From Trebouxia sp. TZW2008 (lineage: Eukaryota; Chlorophyta; Trebouxiophyceae; Trebouxiales; Trebouxiaceae), in contig BDIU01000194.1 in assembly GCA_002118135.1 (NCBI GenBank), forward strand, positions 186,001 to 250,000: a stretch of 64,000 nt of DNA, given 5' to 3'. The position numbers and the translations under genes were made by a program. Of the stretch, positions 27,501 to 39,500 are shown piece by piece; the first letter of the stretch is position 1, and every line of letters starts with the position of its first letter. The notes beneath the pieces were generated by a model. It was given only the letters and a program-made list of their open reading frames with translations, did no database searches and was not told where the DNA came from.

Positions 27501-30500
27501 AATGAAGCTGCGCGAGTCTGACGCCATTGCAGCCTGAATGAAATTCCTGCTTATCACATTGCATCACTGTACATTCATGCTTGCAAACATGCAAGGCCTT
27601 TGAAAGCATGAGGAAAGCAGCATCCTGACAAATTTCAATGGGACACCAATGGGGCCTGACCAATCAAACAGAGCCAAGCCAGCACATATGACTGAAGGCT
27701 GTGTGCTGAGCAAAGAGATTGTCATGAGACCAATCAGGGCCATGTAGGGTTCAGATGAGGTCACATGGCAGCGTCCCCTCTTGCAGCTGAAGCTCTAACA
27801 CTTTTCATGGATTCAGTGGGTTGCGTCCCATCAATGAAATCTTCCATTTGGATAAGAAGGATGCGTTGGTGCATGCCTTGCATAAACAGGAGAGTTTGAT
27901 ACTGCAGCCATGTGAGGAGGTGCCAATGTCATCATGTGATTGCAGGTAGCAGGAACATCATTTGCTTCATTTCACTCAAAATGCGTGCTGGACAGGCTCA
28001 GCAGGCCCAGCTGAGCCTGTCAAACCAAGTGGACATTCAGCAATTCACGATCCTAATGCTGTTTCAGATTTGCACAAAGCTGCAAAAGAGCAACAAAGGT
28101 TGTGCAGTCAAGACAAGGATTGCTGCTGATCGGTGAGCAATCATGACAGGCGTAAGTCACAATCCAGCACTTTGCTGCGACGCAATGAAATGCTCCCGTG
28201 CAGCCACATGTGCATTCTCATACATCTCAGCAAAGTGGTGGATCGTGAATTTTGCTTGTCATGACTGCTTGCTGACTGGCGATCAACATTGTCTTGACTG
28301 CAAAATCATTACTGCAGTGTCATTGTTGATCTTTATCTTGAGCCTTGTACTGCGTTAGCAAGACATAAGAAGAACTCGCTCAACTCCAGGCAGGTATGCA
28401 GCTTATGTCATCAGATCAATTCTCTGGGTGAACTAGCTGTGGGCAGCTTATCAGCATCAATTCATTGTGTCAGGCCTCCCTCAAGGTGGCTAAGGTTTGG
28501 TATTGTCTCAGGGTTTGACCATTAGTCTGTGCCCAAGAAAGTGCCAAATTTCAGCCAGCAGAAAGCGAGGCCAAATGAGACAAGAAACAGAAGCCACTCA
28601 AACTGAGCTTAGCTAGCAGTAAGACAAGGCAACTGACTGACCCTGGTCAGCAGCAACAGAGATTGACTGACTGACCCTTGTCAGAAAGGAAAAAGTTCAA
28701 CTAACTAAGCAAATAATGCTCCCCTGCAGGTTGGGGCTGTCCAGTCACTGTTTGCAGATTCATAGCATATGCATCCTTGTGCATCAGCAGCAGCGCAACT
28801 TTGCGTGAAAGCATAAGCCTGCTGTATGGCAAACAAAAAACAGGGTGAGGCATACCTGTTACCCACTTTGCATGCGTGCAGGCATAGGTGTGTCATGAGT
28901 TAAATCAATCATCAGCAGCTGTATGCTCAGTTTAGGTGCTGACAGGTGGCATATGATGTGCAGCAGGCCATCTTGCATTAGCTGTCATTTGACTCAAGAC
29001 CTCAGCTGCAGGTCTTCAGCATATGGCACAAGAACTACAGCCAGCGCCAACAGTCAGACTACTTCAAACGTGGGCTGGCAGCCACAGAGCACATGCCAAA
29101 GAGGCCATGATCTGTTGACAGACACAGACAACCTTGCCAGCTGAGGTACCCACCAGAAAGCCTGCTTGGCGTCAGGACAATGCTTACAATACTGGTGTAC
29201 CCAGCTCAGAACGCAAAGCAGTGTAGAGAGTCATGTGCATGCCACAACAAGTTACTGGCGTGTTCACCTAATGCCTGACTTTGTCTTTGCAGTCTTCAAT
29301 AATACTGTGTCAAGTGTTCAGTGTGTATTTCCACACTTCACACCAAGTGTCCATGTGCATGGCTTGTGACACAAATGGCAGTACTCCAGACAAGAACTTA
29401 TGCTGAATTGTGCTGACAGCTTGACACTGTTCAGTACTGACAAAGTCAACTGCTGGGTGGTGAGTAACACTGCCACTCCTCTGCTAAACGCTCAGAAAAA
29501 ACTGGTGCAAGCAAGCTGGCATTGATTTTGTGTGTCAAGTCAGAGCCTGCAAGAGTTACTGCAGCTATAACAACCCTGCGTGAACAAGGACCTCTGCTGA
29601 CTGCTGATGAATGACAGCTGCAATAACACACGACGTAAGTATCAGCACCACCAACAACAGCAAGCGTCTGTACACACTGCAGGCATATGATGAGGCAACA
29701 GCCGACGCGAACATCCTTTAGCCTGTCAAAATGCGCCATTGTGATACTGTTGGCATCGCTTGAACATCAGAGAGGTCACAAGCTTACAGCTAGCCTGAGA
29801 TGTTGCTTCATCATATACATGACACCATGACACAGTTACAGCTAGGCTTGTGCATGCATGAGACAGTCTTTGTCAGGAGACACAAGGGGAGATGATAGCT
29901 GAAAGTAAGTACATGCCACACTTGTCTTGCAATCAACTCAACACACAAGTGCAGCTATCTGCAAGAACCCCCTAGATGAAGACTGGGCTCAGACTTTGGT
30001 GCTTTAGCGGAGACTGCAGCTTTGCACCTCGCTTGAGCTATTCAATCTGCCTCCCAGCTGGCCTGAAAGGGCAGCTAGCTTGCCAGGTAGGGGACAGACC
30101 GAGTGGCTCAAGCAGATTTGGAGCTCAAGCTACCAACAAAACCTGACAGAACCCTGTGACACCTGTCATTGTCGTGACAATGTCCTGAAAGCGCGAAATG
30201 TGCTGGAACTCTTGGTATTGGCTTTGGAGTCAAGCCGTCGTTACGTGAAAAGCTGATGGCTCAGTCCTTGATGCAGCTCAGAGCCGCGGGGCGTTTTTGA
30301 CAATACCGCAGTAGCAAATACAGGCAACGGCATGCAGATGTGAACTGGTCACATGCCAAGACCATCTTTGGAAACATGTAATCCCCAGCTGTGATCCAAG
30401 CGCAGTCACAAACACTTTAGATAGCGTTTGGGACACAAGGTCAAGGACAGCACTCCATGTCATGCTGGCATGGAAAATGGGCCAAAAGCATGCAACAGCG

Positions 30501-33500
30501 CCACTATGAACAACAGCCTGGTCTTCTGCAGCATGTCACAGCATAAGTCAGGGGCAGTTACCACACCTTCTGGAAACAGACTTGGTCCATGACATTCTTT
30601 GAGGCAAGAATGTTCTTGTCTGTGGCGCCAACAAACTGCATGGCCAGGGGCACAGGCCGGAAGGACGCATCAAAGTAGAACAGGCCAGAATCTGTGACGC
30701 CCAGAAAAGAGGCCACATCCTTGTAGTTTGGCAAGGTCGCTGACAACCCCACAATGCGGATCATGCTCTGGCTAGCCTCCACCTGCAGACACTCACAGTC
30801 TCAGGTATTGCATCGCACGAATGGCAGCGGGAGGCATCAAAGTAGTGCGATTGAAAGTGTGTGATGCCCAAAGCTGAAGCCACATCCTTGTAGTTTGGCA
30901 GGTGGCTGACAAACACACAATACGTATCATGCTCTGACTAGCCTCTACCTGCACACACTCACAGACTCAAGTTAGAGAATGCACACATGGCAGCAGGATG
31001 CATCAAGGTATAATAGCCACAAGTCTGTGACACCTAGAAATGACGCTGCATCTTTGTAAATTGGCAGGGTAGCCGTCAAACCCACAATGCGAATCATGCT
31101 CTGACTGGCTTCCATCTGCAGACACTCACAGATTGAGGTATTGAAGTGCGCAAATGGCAGCAGGATGCATCAAAGTAGAATAGCCTAACATCTGCGACAC
31201 TCAAAATGGAGGGCACACCTTTGTGACTAGACATGGTGGCGGACAAACCCACACTGCAAATCATGCTCTGGCTGGCCTGTACCCGCACACACTCACATTG
31301 ATAGCATAGAGCACACAGAACAGCACAGCAGTGCATTCATAGCAGGCACTGAAAGTGCAGGACAGCTGAGCCATGTAGTGTGAGCATACTGGAAGATACA
31401 TGTGCTGTGCGCATGCTCAGCAAGGCTAGATGCTCATGCAAACCAATGCATCTGTATATGTATGTGACAATGCAAGATGGTACATGCAGCGCTGAAACGC
31501 GGCTGCTGGCCAGCAGCTGGTGGGAAGTGCCAAACACATCAGGTGCCACCACCCTTTATAAGCTGTTCAGCCAGTGCAGCATTGTGCTGACTTGTTTTCA
31601 CAATGCTGCAATGGACAAAGCAGCGTGTGAGGAACAGTCACAAGCACAAACACAGGTTTGAGTCATGTGTCATCGCCACACTGACCATGGACGATGGATG
31701 CACTGGAACCTACTGACGCAGGCAGAGTATTGACAGCTTTAGGATTGCCTTTATGCATATGATCTCAGTCAGCATGTATAACGATACATGACGCATGAAA
31801 GAGTGAGTGTGTCTGGGCAGCCAGCTTCAAAGAAAGCACAGGCAGCTGACCAACATCGGAAAATTGGCTGAAGCCGTTACCTGGCGCTGTGTGCGGGCTA
31901 TGAGTGTCTCGATCACAGGTCCACGCTCATCGTTCAGCAGATGCACCTGCACCCAAGTAGCTCAGTCAGACAGTCTAATTTTGCTTAAAGTGATGTAACT
32001 GCACGCAGTGCAAAAGCAGCAGGATGTATCTGGCTTGTGGTTTGAGCTTCATGCTTGCTTCTACAGGGTTGTATTGTAAGCAGCTTATCATCACTGACAG
32101 ACTTGGTGATTCCGATGTGCTCACCTCGTCGATGATGAGCAGGCGCACAGTTGCAGCCACACTGACATCACCGCCCTTGCGAGTGATGACATCCCACTTC
32201 TCAGGGGTGGTCACAATCATCTGAGTTTCAGCCAACTCCTTCTTGCTGAGCTGCATGTCCCCTGTTAGCTCTGCCACCTTCAAGCCTGCAAACATAGCTT
32301 GCAATGCTGAAGATTGTTGGAAATTTGTGTTGTGAGGTGCTGACATACATAATCCTCTGCCGCTCCCAAATCTGCACAGAGAACTTCCATTCTGTCACAG
32401 CGTCTGAGGAGTGCTCGTAATCATGTAGTTCAGCCAACTTCTTGTTGCTGAGCTGCATGTCTGCTGTCAGCTCTGCTGCCTTCAAAACCTGCGTAAAGAA
32501 CTTTGTTATTTTACAATGTCTCAGGGTTGTTTGCAGCCATCTGGGTTTCAGCCAACTCCTTTTTGTTGACCTGCGTGTCTCCTATCAGCAAAGCCACCTT
32601 CAAGTACGCACACAAAATTTGCATGATTTGACGAGGTCTGAGGGGCAGCTACAATGTTCTGGATTCTAGCCAGCAAAACGGACCTGACTGAGACCCATGA
32701 GGTTGTGACCAGCCCTTAAGACGTTGTGAAAGCATGAAAGGTATATATGCAGGTGTGTAGGTTTGGAGAGAGGCAGAGCTGACGGTACATGCAACTGAGC
32801 AAAGTCTGTTCTCCCATGCAGGAGACATGCAACTGGGTGTCCCCTGTCACTCCTGCCACGTTCAAACCTGCACGTAATACGTCCATTGATTTATAACATC
32901 TGCGGGATAGCCACAATCAGCCAGATTTCAGCCAGTAAGAGGGACCTAAACCCAAATGATTGTGACCACCCCTCAAGACATTGTGTATCTATGAAAGTCA
33001 TGTGTGCAGATCTGGAGGAGGCAGAGCTGGCAGGGGATATGCAATTGCAATGAGCAATGTCTGTTCTCAGATGCAGGAGACATACAATTGATTACAAATC
33101 TCCTGCAATTCAGTTGCATGTCTCCTGTCAGTTCTAGCACTTTTGTACCTGCACACCAAGCTTTGAGTGCTTGAGCCTATCGACAAGCAAATGTTGTTGT
33201 GAGGTCGTTGCATCAAAGGTGCTCTGCCACCTTCAATCCTGGACACAGGGCGTTGCAATGCTTCACAACGTCTCAAAGTATTTGCTTCTCATGACTGAGC
33301 CGGAAGTTCAATGTGTTACACATGCTTTGCATAATTGAGCGCAAAACACCTAGATAGTGTGCTAGGGCAGCTTGCTTGGCACATCTCCCATGCTCTTGTT
33401 GCTTCGTCAAAACGGGTTGAGCTGGCAACCAGAACGCAAACAGCAGAGTTTCTGTCAAGTCTCCTGTGCATTCTGGCGGTAGCTCAGATCACCTTGACTA

Positions 33501-36500
33501 CGCACAACTGAGCTGGAGACAAGTACACGCATTGTGTTTCAGCCAGCTGTCATTCAGGCATACAAACATAGCAGCTGCAAGCTTGGAGCTCATTGCATTC
33601 AAGCTGATAATGATATGCAGCTGGTACAACCATATGGCGTCAATAGCTCAACTAAGCTACAAGCAAAACAGGGCGATAGTGCTGTACGTGCTGCAAGGCA
33701 GCAGAAAGTTGGGATCTAGATCAGCCAGAAACACGGCCAACCTGCACCTGGCATCAACAGAAAAGCTTGTGTGTAAGTTGCTTTTTGTTCAAGAGGCTTG
33801 TCATTACAACAATTTCTTCCTAGTCAGAAGTACCAATGCAGTCAGAACGTAGTAATTCATGCCCCACTTGCACTACTTCACAAGAAGCATGTCCTCATAT
33901 TGAGTGTGCTGAAACAATCAGACTGCTGTACCTAGAGGTCCCAGGCGTCTAGAAAAGGCAGCTGTGACTTCAGCCGCTAAGGCTTGCATGGGCGCCAACC
34001 TGTTGGGTTGGAAAACCTTTCATACATGCCGCCCTGGAGAATGTGGACCTTTCTTTGGACTGAGTTGCCATCAAGGGACATACCTAAGGGCCCCAGGCGT
34101 CTGGAGAAGGCTGCTGTGACTCAGCTGCCAAGGGTTTCATGAGCCGCCACCCAGTGTGATTTAAACCATTGACCTGAAAGCGTTGCCATGAAGGGACATA
34201 CCTAAAGGTCCCAGTCGTCTGGAAAAGGCTGCTGTGACTTCAGCTGCCAATGCTTTCATGGGCGCCACATACACCACCTTGAAGTCCTGCTTCTGAATGA
34301 CCCCGTGCCGCATGTTCTGCCCAATTTCATGCAGCACTGCCAGCATGGCAATGTTAGTTTTGCCTGCGCCTGTTGGTGCGCACACTAGCAGATTCTGGTT
34401 GCTGTTGAGCGCTGTGCGGTAGATACGGCTTTGAATGCGGTTGAGGGTCCTGACACGGCAAAAGCAAGGTGAACACAGCAAAGGGCTGCAAATGAACATG
34501 GTTGCAATTCAGTACCCTGAACAGGAACAGCGTGGATCAAACCATCTGCAATGGTGAGTGCGCACACCAGCAGATTCTGGTTGCTGTTGAGGGCTGTGGG
34601 GTAGATGTGGCCCTGAATGCAATTCAGTGTCCTGTACACACACACACACAGCATTAGTCATAGTCCCAGCACTGACTGGTGTGTGAGCGCAACGACGGGT
34701 GCTGGTTGCTGATTATTGCTGTAGGTAGATGCAGCTCTGGATGCAGTTTAGTATTTTGCAAACATTGAGGATGGATAATATCAGCAGTGTGGTTGAGTGC
34801 AGGACGCAAATTCATTGCACCATGATCGGTCAGAGTGAGCCAGAACTGATGACATTGGAACCAAAACAAAGTGCTTTGCTTTAGCCTGCAAATGCCAGCT
34901 GATGCCAACCCTGCACTGCACTAACAGTCTGTAACAGCAATGCTTTGTGACAAGAGAAAGCAGAGCTGAGTGCATGTTTGCAGCGAATCCAGGAGCAAAA
35001 ACAAGGCAGATCGGATCGATAGTGGAAGCAGAACAGGTTGCTTACTTGTAGCCTGCAAATGCCAGCTGCTGCCACTCCTGCATGTCTTGAATCTTGATCA
35101 GCTCTTCGCCAGGAGGCGGCGCACCAGGCTTTACAGCTGGCACATCCACCTCTTCATATCCCTTGAAGGATCTGCACACAACCAAGACGCAAGACTTTTA
35201 ATCAAACAGTCACCGGCCTCTGCATATCCATCCAAGGCCTTGCAGACAAACAAGATGCAAAGCTTGGCTCCTGGGACAACTGCTTGCATATGCTTATACT
35301 GATGCATGATGAGGTGCCTGCAGATTCTGGCACTTCGACTTCACTTTTCAGAACACGCCAATGGTTAAGCCTAGTTGACGAGAAGCAGACAAGCAATCGG
35401 CGCTCACGTCTCAGCCAAAAATACCAGATGTTTGAGCCAGCAGTACTGCATATTTCCTATGTTGACGAGGATACACAGCTTGAAAATGCATAAAATGTTG
35501 CCTACTTCACATCCACAACTGTATCACCACGACTGGCAATCGTGACAGCTCATCAAGAAGTACTTCTTGGCAAATGTTGGCAATGCTCAGTGCCATTCAT
35601 GACAATACTGGCTGCAGATGGCATAGCAACACACGCAGCGTTACTGAGCTCTGCAAGACAGCATTAGCTTGTTGTTGCCCAGGGTGAGTCAGAATACTGC
35701 TGAGCTGGCAACTGAGGCAGAAAAATCACAGCCAGGTGTCAGACAGCCCAGCGCAGAATATGCAGTAACTCTGTGTAAGAAGCTTGCTATAAGACATCTT
35801 TTGCCAAACTTGTGCATACCTCAAGGCTGTGCCACACGCAAGCAATGCAGCCGCCAACTCACTGGGGTGACATGCCATTTGCAGATGTTGCTGCCTGAGC
35901 AAATCCAGTCTGCTTTTGGCAAGCTTCTGATGCTGAGACAAACATGCAGATGCCAAGAACAACTGTTGCTTCAGCTTGCGTCAGGCAATGTGCATACAGC
36001 TGTGCTGCTGCACCATGGATCCAGCGGATCAATGATATGTTGAGCTGCACTCAGCATACTGTCGATCAACAGAAACGTGATGCAGCAGCATAGCTGCATG
36101 TAAACAGCCTGAAACAAGCTGGGTCCCTAAAGGCTACACTTAGCATCAAGGCACACCTCCTGTGAGCGCCTTTGAGGAGACCGATTATGAGACAAACATC
36201 ATGCAAGGAGCCTGCAGCCAGATTAGCAAACCCCTGTCTGCTGCAAACCCACCTCCGGTGAATCCCTTGAGAAGTACATTCTCAGGCAAAATGCATAATC
36301 CAAAAAGACTGCCTGAATCAGCAGTCAATGTGAAAGCCCAAGTCCTGTTACTGAACTTGAAGAGGTCGTTCTTGATGTGGGCAGCCCTATTGTTACTGTG
36401 TGGTGCAGGACCACAACTGCTTGCAGCATGCAAGCTGCAGGATACAGTTCGACTTCCTAAGTCAGGCCCCACCAGTGAGTCTAAACTGCTATTATTGCCC

Positions 36501-39500
36501 TCAGGGAGGCCACTCTTGACGTGGGCAGCCCCGGTACCATGGCCAATAGGGAAATCTGTGCCAAAGCGAAGCGTTTTTAGTCACTACAGTATGTCACCCT
36601 TGCAGTTGGCCAATCGTCTAACAGCACATTGCATGCAAGGGACCCAAAACAAGCTGAAGTCTTACATCAGCAGCCAGCATGAAACCCACCTCCTATTGGT
36701 CCCCTTAGGGAGGGCATTCTTGACTTGGGCAGCCCCATCACCCTGACCTATACGGAACTCTGTGCCAGTGCCAAGGGTGATGGTCTGATGGGAAGTGGCT
36801 TTCTCCACTTCTGCCTCAACAAGCACATCGAAGCCATAGCTGGCTAGCCAGTCCATATCAGCATCACCCACAGTTTTGCCTGTACGAGTCAAAGCACAGA
36901 GTCAGCATCACCACCTGCTTTGCCTGTGCAATGCAGTCCACAAATGTATCTGTATGCGAGCCACGTCAAAGTTTGGATGTGCAAAGAATGCAGCAAGATG
37001 AGTCAATACGGAACTCTGAACTCTGTGCCAGTGTTGATGGGTGATAGTCCAATGGGCAACAGCCTGCTCAACTTCCGCCTCAACAAGCACATCAAAGCAA
37101 TAGCTGGCTAGCCAATGAAGGTCAGCAAGAATAACAGCTTGCCTGTGTAGTGCAAAGCATGAGAGTCTGAACATGTGATGCACATAAAGAACTGGCGCAC
37201 AACATGCAGCAAACCAACTCAACGTCGACTGAGTGAGCCAATAAGTAATAGTTCGAGGCTGACCAAACCCCATGGGCATAAAGCTGTAGTCAACATACAT
37301 GGTTCACGCAAAGCAAGGGTCCTCAACATTTGCATTGCAGCTGACTCTGCCAGGGTCAAGGCTGGACGTAATATGTTGATCGCTTGTGTTGGCGACTTGC
37401 AGGGGCATTGCAGCTGACTCTTCAATCTCAGCTGGCCGCCGTCACGGCAATGCAAGATTAGCGTGCTTCACAGCTGTGACGTAGCAGCTGGCTGAATGAG
37501 GTGAGCCAGCTCATGATGGTCAGCCAGCAGCATGTCAGCATCAGCATGTCAACAGCAGCATGTCAGCCAGCAGCAGCATGATGCGCAGCTGGTTGACCAG
37601 GACACATATGTGCTTGTAATCATCACCTCAAAACAGATACATGCATTAGGCAACCAGCAGCACACCACATGAAGCTGTCGCGAAGGCACGGCTCAGCAGA
37701 CTGAAAGCAGCAAAAAGCCACTTTCTCTTGAGCAAGTGAGCTGGCTGATGGCATGTGGCATGTTGTTGGATTGCTACAGACAATCTGGACAAGCAGCAGC
37801 ATGAGAGGAGAGCTGCAAGAATCCCAACGCAGCAGCCAAGTCACAATCAAGCTGGTACTGCAGCCTGGCTGAGATGTGAAACAGCTTGGCTTTTGCCTTT
37901 TGCGCCACATCGCTGATTAGGCGACCAACAACACACCATGTGAAGCTGTTGCAAGGGGACGGCTTGGTACAGGGGTGAAAGCAGTGATAAAGCAGAAGAG
38001 CTGGCTTATTGATTTATCGAGCAACACCTGGGCACGACAAACGCGAGGTAAGTAACAGGTATGCCTCATCCTGTTTCTGTAGGCCATACTGCAGGCTCAC
38101 CTTGTCACCCTGAGAGCTGGCTGACGGCTGTCAACATATTGTGCAATTGCTAGTGACAACTGACAACAGCAAACAGCAGCAGCCTTTGAGGGGGGCTAGG
38201 GAAGATGGCCACAATGCAGCAATGCAGTAATGATCCTCATACACTGAACCCAACCCAAGAAGAAGATCCCAAGCCAAGGAATCAAGCTCACGTTGTAGCA
38301 TGGGTGAGATGTAAGCAGCTTGGCATTTACCTTTGAAGCCACGTCGCTTGTCCTTGCGTTCTAGCTTGTCCAGCATTTTCTGGGAGCTTGACGTCACACT
38401 GCAGGTCAACACTATCTTTGCTTAGTTGCGACATTGTGTAGCTGTTTTCGGGCTTCTCAGGCAAGTTTTTGAGCATTTATGGAGCTCAGTCAAGGCAAAG
38501 GATGTGCATGCGGCGCAGGATCAGGAATGACAAAGCAACGGTGATGCGTTCAGACCCACAAAGATGCACATCGTGCAATCATTGGCCAATATGGCAGCTG
38601 CTTTTATGCAGAATACAAATCGTCATTTCACCTGACAACAGTGCCAAAGGATGGCATGGCTGACTTGTCAGCACCGTCTTCTTCACGGAATGCCTGGATC
38701 TGCCGCCTCAGATTACCGGCCAGAGCTTGCCTGCAGTGCAAATTTTGTTGACAGATTTTACTTCTGCAGCTGATTGAAGCATGTACTGATGAATAAAGCA
38801 GCAGCCTGTGCCAATTTGCTCCAGGAGTCGTATGTTGTGTGCAAATGTCAAACAAGCGTCTGATTCAGGTGTAAGTTGAAATGGAGCCTGTCAAGCGCTA
38901 AGTCAAAGCTGAGCAATACTAGACACTTTGCAAGCACACTTGTGAAGTGAAGAGTGTTTGCAAGTTTGGACTCAGCGAGTTGAGCGCTGTAGTCTGACTT
39001 AGATCTGTATCAGGTGCTCATGACCAATGGCGTACAAGAGTCAATGTTTGCTGCAACTTCAAGTTCTGACTGCAATGCATCGAGCACCTCAATCAACAGA
39101 CAGATTAACGCTGCCTTGCTACTTGTAAGCTCATGTTTGTTTGAAATAGGTTCACATGGGCAGGGCAGCATCAATCTGTCGTGACCTGCTACAAACCAAA
39201 AGCAGCATACACAGCAGTCACTTGTGCATGTGCTCAAATTGATCAGTGTGAAGGCAATGACTGATGGTGCCATAGCTGCAGCATGACAGCAGCAATCGGG
39301 TGTGTGTGAGCCAACACATGTGCTGGAACGTGTACTTTGTAAAGCGTTCTATCATGCAGAGATGCACATATACAATGGCGTTTTCCAAATGGGCACGGCT
39401 TTGCAGTCAGATCATTCTGTCCACTTCCAGATGCCAGCTGCAGGCATAGTCATAACAGCCATCTCTGCATACCTGTGTTCAAGGAGTTGCATAATGGCAT

